Of a stretch of 16,779 nt of DNA, positions 1-7,248 are shown piece by piece. Made by a program: the position numbers and the translations under genes. The DNA is from an uncultured Collinsella sp. GTDB taxonomy: Bacteria; Actinomycetota; Coriobacteriia; Coriobacteriales; Coriobacteriaceae. The stretch spans positions 1 through 16,779 of the forward strand of contig UQTD01000045.1 in the NCBI GenBank assembly GCA_900543845.1, in the 5' to 3' direction. Within the stretch, counting starts at the first letter, position 1; the number at the start of each line of letters is the position of its first letter. A model generated the notes under the pieces. The model ran no database searches. It had not been told where the DNA came from and saw only the letters and a list, made by a program, of their open reading frames with translations.

Positions 1-1
1 G

Positions 2-289
2 CTGCTCTTCCAAAACGGCAGGGTCGCGCTCAAAAAGCGGCCGGACACGGGCCTTCTTGCGGGGCTATGGGAATACCCCAGCGTTCCGGAGAGCCTTGAC
101 GAGGCGGGCGCGGCGCTCAAGGTGCTCGGCGCCAAGGTCTCGGGCAGTGTGTCAAAGAAGACGAGCTACCTGGTTGCCGGTCCCAAAGCGGGCTCCAAGC
201 TTACCAAGGCCGAGCAGCTGGGCGTACCCGTGCTGGATGAGGACGCGCTCGAGCAGATCTTGGCTACTGGTCAGGTGCCCCAGGCATAA
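2..289 (+). CDS. MutY C-terminal domain joined in frame to a LigA-type BRCT domain (partial, 3' end only)
   Basis: The open frame enters from the left edge and ends at TAA 287-289, leaving 95 visible residues. Residues 1 to about 31 match the start of the NUDIX-like C-terminal domain of the adenine glycosylase MutY, with KKRPDTGLLAGLWEYP as the telling stretch. From about residue 42 to the end the sequence is that of the C-terminal BRCT domain of NAD-dependent DNA ligase LigA (KVSGSVSKKTSYLVAG, then AGSKL.KAEQLGVPVLDED). Residues 32-45 (SLDEAGAALKVLGA) would suit either family, so the join lies there. MutY removes adenine opposite 8-oxoguanine; the BRCT domain of LigA helps contact DNA. The two are normally on separate proteins. 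The rest of the MutY domain is absent after the join. This could be a real fusion, a deletion scar between mutY and ligA, or a misassembly; the sequence alone does not decide. Confidence 0.75.
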   Translation: MLFQNGRVALKKRPDTGLLAGLWEYPSVPESLDEAGAALKVLGAKVSGSVSKKTSYLVAGPKAGSKLTKAEQLGVPVLDEDALEQILATGQVPQA

Positions 290-308
290 GGCATCAATAG
301 TCAAATTG

Positions 309-348
309 AAGAACCGCCCGGAAGCACGATGCTTTCCGGGCGGTTCTT
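309..348. terminator. Bidirectional rho-independent terminator
   Basis: A 13-bp perfect GC-rich stem (GAACCGCCCGGAA at 311-323 with its complement at 334-346), extended by two A-T pairs, closes a 10-base loop. On the plus strand it stops transcription of the MutY/BRCT gene that ends 20 bases earlier. On the minus strand a T-rich run also follows, and the stop codon of a minus-strand coding remnant lies directly beside it, so it probably serves both sides. Confidence 0.85.
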
Positions 349-460
349 ACTTTGCCGGGGCAACCGGCACCGTGATCTGCGTCACGTAGGTCGCTGGGTC
401 GTCGCTGATGATGTCGTCGATGAGGGCGATTTCGCATTGCCCCGCTACGCCATCAGTTTG
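347..460 (-). pseudogene. Possible C-terminal coding remnant downstream of the MATE gene
   Basis: On the minus strand a frame of 37 codons runs from just after a TGA (461-463) to TAA at 347-349, ending right at the terminator. It reads like the end of a folded protein (IALIDDIISDDPATYVTQ, then ITVPVAPAK). It has no ATG, GTG or TTG start with a ribosome site and overlaps the last residues of the MATE gene. The pattern of an acidic helix followed by a short beta strand is loosely like the C-terminal end of LacI-family regulators, but that is only a resemblance. It may be the tail of a gene lost by deletion, or chance. Confidence 0.25.
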
Positions 461-1791
461 TCAAAAGCTCCGCGGCGGTTGAGCACGGTAAATGCCATCA
501 CGCAAATAACCGCCGATAGAATTGATCCGCACGGCGAAGCGATGCCCATGGGAAACAACGTATCGGAATAGGCGTTCGACAGCAGCCAGGCGCCCGGCAC
601 GCGAATGAGCGCTACGGCCAGCACGTTGTGCGCAAAGCCGATGTAGCTCTTGCCGTATGCAGCGAAAAAGCCGCTAAAGCAAATGTGGATGCCGGCAAAA
701 ATCGCGTCGAAAATGTAGCTGCGCATATAGCCGGTGCCGGCGGCGACCACCGCGGCGTCCTTGGCAAAAAAGCCGATAAACGCCGGCGCCACCAGCCACA
801 TCAGCGCCGTGATCAGGCAGCCATACACTACCGAGATTGTCATGGCGTCCTTGAGCACCTGACGTGCACGGTCGCCCTTGCCCGCGCCGGCGTTTTGCGC
901 CGTGAGCGCGCTGACGGTGGCACCCATGGAACTCGGCACAATGAACAAGAAACTGATCATCTTTTCGACCAGGCCTACGGCGGCGGCGTCGACGAGCCCT
1001 CGGTGGTTGGCGATGACGGTAATGAACATAAACGCCACCTGGATGCAGCCGTCCTGTACTGCCACGGGCACGCCGATCTTAAGAATGCTGCCGAGCACCT
1101 CGGGCTGGGGACGCAGGTCGCTGCGCTTAACGTGGATGTTCGTACGGCGGCTCTTAAGCCACACGAGCGCGAGGGCAACGCTGGCCGTCTGCGCGGTCAC
1201 CGTGCCGAGCGCCGCGCCCACGGGGCCGAGCCCCATGTGGCCGATAAACAGAAAATCGAGCGCGATGTTAATGATGCATGCCACGCCGATCACGTACATG
1301 GGCGAGCGCGAATCGCCCAGGCCGCGAAAGATGGCCGAGAGAATGTTGTATGCGGCAATAAACGGAATGCCGACAAAGCAGATACGCAGGTAGGCGGCGG
1401 TGCCTTCGACCGCCTCGGGCGGCGTGCCAATGAGCGCCACAACCTGCGGGCATAGTGCAAACAAGATGACGGCCAGTACCACCGAGACGCCCATAAACAG
1501 CGTGATGGTATTGCCGATGGCGGTCTCGGCGCGGTCGAAGCGGCGCGAGCCCACGGCATGGCCGACGATGACCGTCGTTCCCATGGCCAGGCCCACGAGC
1601 GTCACGGTAATGATGTAGAGCGTCTGTGCGCCATTGCCCACGGCGGTGATGCCGGCGGCGCCGCTAAACTGTCCCATCATGTACAGGTCGGCCATGCCGT
1701 AGAGCATCTGCAAAAAGTACGAGAGCATATAAGGCAGGGCAAAGACCGCGATGGTCTTAAGGACATTGCCGCGTGTGAGGTCGTGTTCCAT
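445..1791 (-). CDS. MATE family multidrug efflux transporter
   Basis: A 448-residue membrane protein of normal MATE length. The opening MEHDLTRGNVLKTIAVFALP followed by a segment of the type FLQMLYGMADLYMMGQFSG is typical of the family; glycine-rich membrane segments repeat in the two halves, giving about 12 predicted helices. MATE proteins expel cationic drugs and other small compounds in exchange for Na+ or H+. The substrate cannot be read from the sequence. The start ATG (1789-1791) fits the family's N-terminus, but no strong Shine-Dalgarno is seen before it. The gene faces away from the ABC exporter operon. A near-perfect dyad between its likely -35 and -10 elements suggests control by a MerR-type regulator that is not encoded in this window. 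Confidence 0.93.
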   Translation of the reverse strand: MEHDLTRGNVLKTIAVFALPYMLSYFLQMLYGMADLYMMGQFSGAAGITAVGNGAQTLYIITVTLVGLAMGTTVIVGHAVGSRRFDRAETAIGNTITLFMGVSVVLAVILFALCPQVVALIGTPPEAVEGTAAYLRICFVGIPFIAAYNILSAIFRGLGDSRSPMYVIGVACIINIALDFLFIGHMGLGPVGAALGTVTAQTASVALALVWLKSRRTNIHVKRSDLRPQPEVLGSILKIGVPVAVQDGCIQVAFMFITVIANHRGLVDAAAVGLVEKMISFLFIVPSSMGATVSALTAQNAGAGKGDRARQVLKDAMTISVVYGCLITALMWLVAPAFIGFFAKDAAVVAAGTGYMRSYIFDAIFAGIHICFSGFFAAYGKSYIGFAHNVLAVALIRVPGAWLLSNAYSDTLFPMGIASPCGSILSAVICVMAFTVLNRRGAFDKLMA

Positions 1792-1833
1792 GGGCAGGGT
1801 ACTTTCTGGCTTGGTTCGTTTAGGTACCAGTTT

Positions 1834-1864
1834 AGTGAAAACCCTACAACGATTGTAGAGTCAA
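1834..1864 (-). promoter_or_regulatory. MATE promoter with MerR-type operator dyad
   Basis: Reading the minus strand, TTGACT (1864-1859) is followed by CTACAATCGTTGTAG and then by the weak -10 candidate TTCACT (1839-1834), a spacing of 19. The dyad at 1841-1861 is ACCCTACAA-CGA-TTGTAGAGT, two 9-base arms with one mismatch. Dyads placed inside over-long spacers are characteristic of MerR-family activators (established knowledge); the link to this gene is inference from position, about 45 bases before the MATE start. Confidence 0.55.
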
Positions 1865-1984
1865 GGTTTGAGTCGAAGACAGGGCGAAAAAAGTGAGGCC
1901 CACGATTATTTCCAACTGAATACAGATGCGCACTATGCTTGTTTGGCACGTTCGTTAGCCTTGCAGAAATCGGTTTCGCGTCAC

Positions 1985-2012
1985 TTGACACCATCGCCTG
2001 TCGCGCAATAAT
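1985..2012 (+). promoter_or_regulatory. Sigma70-type promoter of the ABC exporter operon
   Basis: TTGACA at 1985-1990 is a perfect -35 and AATAAT at 2007-2012 matches five of six -10 positions, with a 16-base spacer. It lies about 40 bases before the GTG start of the first ABC gene, leaving a short leader that carries the ribosome site. Confidence 0.7.
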
Positions 2013-2053
2013 ACGTGCGTTTGCGAACAACGTTTGATGGGGGATGAACCTGC

Positions 2054-3877
2054 GTGCGCAATCTCAAGATCCTGTTTTCCTACTTGGGGGAATACCGTCG
2101 CGACGCCATACTCGGCGTGCTCTTTGTGACGGCCGAGACGGCGCTCGAGCTGTTTATCCCGGTTATCATGGCGAACATCATCGACGTGGGCGTGCCTGCG
2201 GGCGACATCAACTACATGCTGCTGCAAGGCGCGTACATGTTGGTGTGTGCGGCGTTTTCGCTGGTATTGGGCTTGGGCTATGCCCGCACATCCGCCCGCG
2301 TTGCCTCGGGCCTAGGCGCTAACCTGCGCGAGGCCGAGTACAAAAAGATTCAGACGCTCGCTTTTGGTAACCTGGACAACTACGACGCCAGCTCGCTCGT
2401 CACCCGCATGACCACGGACATCACCGTTATCCAAAATGCTGTGGGCAACGGCTTTCGCCCTATGGTGCGCGGCCCGGTGACGCTTATCGTCGGCCTTATC
2501 TACGCGCTGATGCTGTCGCGCCCGCTCGCCACCGTCTTTGCGATCATCTTGCCCGTGCTGGCAATCGTACTGGGCGCCATCACCTATCGCGTCAGTCCGC
2601 TCTACCGCCAACTCCAGACCTCGATGGACCACCTCAACGGCGTGGTACAAGAGGACCTTACCGCCGTGCGCGCCGTGAAGGCTTACGTGCGCGCCGAGCA
2701 CGAGTGCGACAAGTTCGACACCGTCAATACCGAGCTTGCCGACACGGCGACCAAGACCTTCGGCACCGCCGTGCTCAATCTGCCGGTGTTTCAGCTGTCG
2801 ATGTACGTGGCTGCGCTCTCCATCCTGTGGATTGGCGGCCGCATGATTCTCGCCGGCAAGCTGGGCGTGGGCTCGCTCACGGGCTTTATGAGCTACGTGC
2901 TGCTGATCATGAACTCGCTCATGATGATTTCCAACGTGTTTTTGCTGCTTACGCGCGCACTCGCCAGTGTGGAGCGCATCTCGCACGTCCTCGATGAGCG
3001 CTCGCTTATCGAGGCGCCCGCGGCAGACGCGGCTGTGCGCGAAGTTGTCGACGGAAGTGTCGAGTTCCGCGATGTGTCGTTTAAGTACCGCGCGGATGCT
3101 GTCGAGGACGTGCTCGAGCATATCGACCTTCGCATCGAGCCGGGCTCCACGGTGGGCGTGCTCGGCGGCACGGGCTCGGGCAAGAGCTCGCTCGTGCAGC
3201 TCATCGCGCGCCTGTACGACGCGACCGAGGGCGCCGTGCTCGTGGGCGGGCGCGACGTGCGCGACTACGACCTGGTTGCCCTACGCGATGCGGTGGGCAT
3301 TGTGCTGCAAAAGAACGTGCTGTTTACGGGCGCCGTGCGCGAGAACCTGCAGTGGGGCGCGCCCGATGCCACCGACGAGGAGTTGTTGGATGCCTGCCGT
3401 GCGGCGTGCGTGGACGAGTTTCTGGACCGCATCGGCGGTCTCGACGGCGAGTTGGGCCAGGGTGGCGCCGGTGTTTCGGGTGGCCAGAAGCAGCGCCTGT
3501 GCATTGCGCGTACGTTGCTCAAACATCCGCGCGTGCTCATTTTTGACGACTCGACCAGTGCGGTCGATATGGCGACCGACGCCAAGATCCGCGAGCATAT
3601 CGCCCAGATTCCCGACACGACGGTGATCATCATCGCCCAGCGTATCGCAAGCGTGATGGATGCCGACCGCATCGTGGTGCTGGATGACGGCCGCATTCAC
3701 GGCGTGGGCACGCATGAGGAACTGCTAGCAGGTGACAACATCTACCAGGAGATTTACGCCTCGCAGATGGAGTTCGCGGGTGATGCGAGCGACGACGGTG
3801 ATGCCGACGACGCGTACGATCTGTTTTCCTCCGTCGCATACGGATCATCCCCGGAAGGAGATGAGCGCCATGCCTAA
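2054..3877 (+). CDS. ABC exporter, TM287/BmrC-like half with degenerate catalytic site
   Basis: A 607-residue half-transporter: six predicted membrane helices in about residues 1-310, then a nucleotide-binding domain. Walker A is GGTGSGKSS near 371, the signature is the canonical VSGGQ near 473, and Walker B ends in D498-D499, where the usual catalytic glutamate is an aspartate. The switch histidine is also replaced by glutamine (IIAQR, Q529). This is how the non-catalytic partner looks in heterodimeric exporters such as TM287/288 and BmrCD. It should pair with the product of the next gene to move lipophilic compounds out of the cell. The start is GTG 2054, with a G-rich ribosome site about 10 bases upstream. 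A short acidic tail (DASDDGDADDAYD) follows the nucleotide-binding domain. The stop overlaps the next gene. Confidence 0.93.
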   Translation: MRNLKILFSYLGEYRRDAILGVLFVTAETALELFIPVIMANIIDVGVPAGDINYMLLQGAYMLVCAAFSLVLGLGYARTSARVASGLGANLREAEYKKIQTLAFGNLDNYDASSLVTRMTTDITVIQNAVGNGFRPMVRGPVTLIVGLIYALMLSRPLATVFAIILPVLAIVLGAITYRVSPLYRQLQTSMDHLNGVVQEDLTAVRAVKAYVRAEHECDKFDTVNTELADTATKTFGTAVLNLPVFQLSMYVAALSILWIGGRMILAGKLGVGSLTGFMSYVLLIMNSLMMISNVFLLLTRALASVERISHVLDERSLIEAPAADAAVREVVDGSVEFRDVSFKYRADAVEDVLEHIDLRIEPGSTVGVLGGTGSGKSSLVQLIARLYDATEGAVLVGGRDVRDYDLVALRDAVGIVLQKNVLFTGAVRENLQWGAPDATDEELLDACRAACVDEFLDRIGGLDGELGQGGAGVSGGQKQRLCIARTLLKHPRVLIFDDSTSAVDMATDAKIREHIAQIPDTTVIIIAQRIASVMDADRIVVLDDGRIHGVGTHEELLAGDNIYQEIYASQMEFAGDASDDGDADDAYDLFSSVAYGSSPEGDERHA

Positions 3878-5768
3878 GACTTCCGCTCAGGCACGTCCGG
3901 CCAATCTGCGCCGAACGCTTCGCCGCTTGCTCTCATACATGGGCCATGCCAAGTTCTCGCTGATGGCGGTTGGTGTGCTGGCCTCTGTCGCCGCCATCGC
4001 GAGTCTTGCCGGCACCTATATGGTGCGCCCCATCGTCAACGGCCTGGCCGCGGGTGGGGAGGAGCTGCTTACCAAGCAGGTTCTCTTTACGGCCGTCATC
4101 TACGCCGCGGGCGTGCTCTCGGCCTTGGGTTACTCGCAGATTATGGTGCGCGCGGCCCAGCGCGTGGTGTCCGATATTCGCCGCGACTTGTTCGCGCACA
4201 TCCAGACGCTGCCGCTCAGTTACTTTGACAGTACGCGCTCGGGCGACATCATGAGCTTTTTCACCAACGACGTCGACACGGTCTCCGAGGCACTCAACAA
4301 CAGCTTTGCCAACGTGATTCAGGCGACCATTCAGGTGATCGGCACCACAGCCATGCTCATCATTCTTAACTGGCAGCTCACGATTATCACGCTCGCGTGC
4401 GATGTTGCCATTGTGCTGTACGCACGCTACTCGGGTGCCCGCTCCAAGCGCTTTTTTGCCGCCCAGCAGGCATCGCTTGGCGACTTGGACGGATACGTCG
4501 AGGAGATGGTCTCGGGCCAAAAGGTCATTAAGGTCTTTAACCACGAGCAGGCCAATGTTGCCGGTTTTGACACGCGCAACCAGGAACTGCGCCGTACCGG
4601 TGGCGCCGCACAGGCCTACGCCAACTCAATGGTGCCCATGACCGTGGTGATCGGCTACGTCAACTACGCCATCGTTGCCGTGGCGGGCGGCATGCTCTGC
4701 ATCAAGGGACTTGCCGACGTGGGTGCGCTCGCGAGCTACCTGGTCTTTGTGCGCCAGGCGGCCATGCCCATCAACCAGTTTACGCAGCTGGGCAACTTCT
4801 TACTCAACGCGCTGGCCGGTGCCGAGCGCCTGTTTGCCGCGATGGACCTTAAGCCCGAGGTGGACGAGGGCTGCGTGGAGCTGGTGCAGACGGGCGACGC
4901 CGCGTGGGCGTGGAAGATTCCCGAGGGCCAGGGTGTGGGCACGTATGGACATCTGCACGATGTGGCCGCCGTTGATGAATCGGGTCGTGCGGTGGCGGCC
5001 GATGGTACCGAGCTTGTTACCGGTCTGGTCCCGCTCGCCGGCGACGTGCGTTTCCATGCCGTGGACTTTTCCTACGTGCCGGGCACGCGCGTGCTCACGG
5101 ACCTCAACCTGTTCGCCAAGCCGGGGCAAAAGATCGCCTTTGTTGGCTCGACGGGCGCCGGAAAGACGACCATCACCAACCTCATCAACCGCTTCTATGA
5201 GGTCGATGATGGCGAGATCACGTACGACGGCATCGACGTCAAGCACATTGCCAAGGCCAGCCTGCGCGGGTCGCTCGGCATTGTGCTACAGGATACGCAC
5301 CTGTTTAGCGGCACCATTGCGCAGAACATCCGCTTTGGCAAGCTCGACGCGACCGACGAGGAAGTGCGTGCCGCTGCTGAGGCCGCCTGCGCGGATTCGT
5401 TTATCCGCCGCCTGCCGCGGGGCTACTACACACCGGTCACGGCCGACGGCGCCAACCTGTCGCAGGGTCAGCGCCAGCTGCTCGCCATCGCGCGCGTGGC
5501 CGTCGCCGACCCGCCGGTGCTCATCCTGGACGAGGCCACGAGCTCCATCGACACGCGTACCGAAAAGCTCATCGAGCGCGGTATGGACCGCATCATGCAC
5601 GGACGCACCACGTTTATGATTGCGCACCGCCTGTCCACCGTCCGCGACGCCGATGCCATCATGGTCCTCGAACACGGCCGCATCATCGAGCGCGGCACGC
5701 ACGAAGAGCTGCTCGCCCAGCACGGCGAGTACTGGCAGCTGGCACATGGCTTAAAAGAGCTGGATTAA
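3870..5768 (+). CDS. ABC exporter, TM288/BmrD-like catalytic half
   Basis: A 632-residue half-transporter. I chose ATG 3870 because GGAAGGAG (3853-3860) lies 9 bases ahead of it; the earlier in-frame ATG 3861 touches that site and has no spacing. It overlaps the end of the previous gene by 8 bases, so the two are translationally coupled. After the membrane domain (about residues 20-320), residues about 327-390 form an insert (with AWAWKIPEGQGVGTYGHL) before the nucleotide-binding domain. Walker A is GSTGAGKTT at 426-434, the signature is the altered LSQGQ at 530-534, catalytic E555 follows D554, and the switch histidine is H586. A weak signature plus an intact Walker B and histidine complements the defects of the partner, as in TM288. 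Similar linker inserts are known in the wider Firmicutes/Coriobacteria branch of this family. Confidence 0.93.
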   Translation: MPKTSAQARPANLRRTLRRLLSYMGHAKFSLMAVGVLASVAAIASLAGTYMVRPIVNGLAAGGEELLTKQVLFTAVIYAAGVLSALGYSQIMVRAAQRVVSDIRRDLFAHIQTLPLSYFDSTRSGDIMSFFTNDVDTVSEALNNSFANVIQATIQVIGTTAMLIILNWQLTIITLACDVAIVLYARYSGARSKRFFAAQQASLGDLDGYVEEMVSGQKVIKVFNHEQANVAGFDTRNQELRRTGGAAQAYANSMVPMTVVIGYVNYAIVAVAGGMLCIKGLADVGALASYLVFVRQAAMPINQFTQLGNFLLNALAGAERLFAAMDLKPEVDEGCVELVQTGDAAWAWKIPEGQGVGTYGHLHDVAAVDESGRAVAADGTELVTGLVPLAGDVRFHAVDFSYVPGTRVLTDLNLFAKPGQKIAFVGSTGAGKTTITNLINRFYEVDDGEITYDGIDVKHIAKASLRGSLGIVLQDTHLFSGTIAQNIRFGKLDATDEEVRAAAEAACADSFIRRLPRGYYTPVTADGANLSQGQRQLLAIARVAVADPPVLILDEATSSIDTRTEKLIERGMDRIMHGRTTFMIAHRLSTVRDADAIMVLEHGRIIERGTHEELLAQHGEYWQLAHGLKELD

Positions 5769-5812
5769 CCCGTTCGAGCATGATGCTTTGACCTCTCCGT
5801 GCCCCTCGCCTC

Positions 5813-5877
5813 AAACCATCACAACATTCGACGTTTTTTGCCAAAAACGGGAAAAGCATCGAATGTTGTGATGGTTT
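5813..5877. repeat. 65-bp palindromic repeat, family A, copy 1
   Basis: Perfect 19-bp outer arms (AAACCATCACAACATTCGA and its complement) enclose 27 bases. Inside, CGTTTTT-TGCC-AAAAACG forms a second hairpin, followed by unpaired GGAAAAG. It lies 44 bases after the ABC operon stop and is followed by a short T run, so it may also end that transcript. It differs from copy 2 at one base. Confidence 0.9.
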
Positions 5878-5978
5878 TTCTGCCACTCGACCGGGTGGAA
5901 TCGCTTTCTTGTGCACGAAGGTGTGCGGACCCGTGGGCAGGGGAATAAGGTCGGTTATCCGACTCCATTGGAGGGCTC

Positions 5979-7016
5979 ATGGACCTGCCGATCGTCCTGT
6001 CCCATAAGACTGCCTGGCTGTACCACAACGTGGCGCGCCCGTCCGAGCCGCTCTCGCGAGCAAGCAGCCTATACGATGAGGACTCGCTTGCTAACGAGGC
6101 GGAGCCGACTGCGGACCTGCCCAAATTGGGGCTCGATACCAAGGGACTGCGGGCTTCAACGGCAGTTGGGATCGTTACCGACTATCTGGTTTCGCTCGGT
6201 ATTCCACGAGAAGAACTCGATCATATCGACACGCTCGTCAACTTCGATTTTGAGCGCTCGACGCCGGCTGGATTTAGGTGCCACGTGTTTGGGGCGCCGG
6301 TACCTCCAGGCCATCTTATCGAGGTGGCAGAGGGCCTTCTAGTGGTTGATGAGGCCATGTGCTTTGTCCAAGCGGGTTCGTGGATGAGCGAGCCCGAGCA
6401 GCTGGAATATGGCTACGAAATCTGCGCTCGATACCATTTGAATCATCTGTCGACAGGCGATTATATCGAGATGGGGCAGAGGTATACCGTTGCCGACTTG
6501 ATTGCTTATTGCAATGAGAACCGATCTCGTCAGGGGGCTATACGCGCGGCCGCCGTGCTCAAGCGCGTGCACGATGGCGCACGGTCGCCCATGGAGACGG
6601 CCACCGCAATCATGGTCGTAGCAAAACGTTCTCAAGGAGGGCTTGGATACGCCAAGGTCGAGCTCAACCATCGGGTCGATGTTCCCAGCGAGTTCAAATA
6701 TCTCACTAAGTCCGGGTATTTCGAGATTGACGTATATGCGCCCGCGAGCGGTACGGGGATTGAATACAACGGCTCGGACCATCTTGATAAACAGCGCAGC
6801 GCGTCGGACGCGGAGCGTATGACCGTGCTGAGCGCGCTGGGCTTTAGAATGATCGTCCTCACCGGGACTCAGTTTGCCCATCAGCTGCAATTGCACCGGG
6901 CGATGAACGCCATCGCACTTGCGATGGGCCTTAAGTGCGACCGAAGCGAGACATTCCAGAAACGTCAGAACGACCTGCGAGAGTTCGTGATTCGACACTG
7001 GGACGGCGGCCTTTAG
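5979..7016 (+). CDS. AbiEi-like/DUF559-type protein with C-terminal PD-(D/E)XK nuclease domain
   Basis: A 345-residue soluble protein. The C-terminal part (about residues 215-325) carries the DUF559/Vsr-like signature: FEIDVY (D251) on one strand, IEYNG (E262) on the next, then a helix with SASDAERMTVLSALG and a strand FRMIVLTG. These match the acidic residues of PD-(D/E)XK nucleases such as the very-short-patch repair enzyme. The first 200 residues are like the middle region of actinobacterial AbiEi-type proteins, including a stretch LEYGYEICARY; their function is unclear. GGAGGG at 5970-5975 supports ATG 5979. The gene stands alone between two almost identical 65-bp palindromes. Target and role are unknown; repair, defence or processing of the flanking repeats are all possible. 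Confidence 0.7.
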   Translation: MDLPIVLSHKTAWLYHNVARPSEPLSRASSLYDEDSLANEAEPTADLPKLGLDTKGLRASTAVGIVTDYLVSLGIPREELDHIDTLVNFDFERSTPAGFRCHVFGAPVPPGHLIEVAEGLLVVDEAMCFVQAGSWMSEPEQLEYGYEICARYHLNHLSTGDYIEMGQRYTVADLIAYCNENRSRQGAIRAAAVLKRVHDGARSPMETATAIMVVAKRSQGGLGYAKVELNHRVDVPSEFKYLTKSGYFEIDVYAPASGTGIEYNGSDHLDKQRSASDAERMTVLSALGFRMIVLTGTQFAHQLQLHRAMNAIALAMGLKCDRSETFQKRQNDLREFVIRHWDGGL

Positions 7017-7053
7017 GGGCGTCCTGGTCCTTCTACGGGGCGCTGCGGCAGAC

Positions 7054-7118
7054 AAACCATCACAACATTCGACGTTTTTTGCCAAAAACGGGAAAAGTAT
7101 CGAATGTTGTGATGGTTT
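7054..7118. repeat. 65-bp palindromic repeat, family A, copy 2
   Basis: Same structure and length as copy 1 and identical except for T instead of C just before the right arm (AAAAGTATCG). It begins 37 bases after the stop of the nuclease-domain gene, so copies 1 and 2 bracket that gene. Same orientation as the other copies. Confidence 0.9.
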
Positions 7119-7248
7119 GTGCTGAGGATGGGCTTGGAAAGTCCGTTTTGCTCGAAGCGACCTGTCCTGTCGTACGGGTGTCGGCATGATTCTCTCGTGG
7201 GGTATTATGTTTTCCGAAGAATAAAACGCCGCGTGAGGGGAGGGCTGC

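Noticed and set aside
3861..3863. Earlier in-frame ATG for the second ABC gene
   Set aside because: It directly touches the Shine-Dalgarno GGAAGGAG, leaving no spacing; ATG 3870 has the proper 9 bases.
5911..6342. A 143-codon plus-strand frame overlapping the start of the nuclease gene
   Set aside because: It is in a different frame from the conserved protein, lacks a ribosome site and has the composition of a shadow frame.
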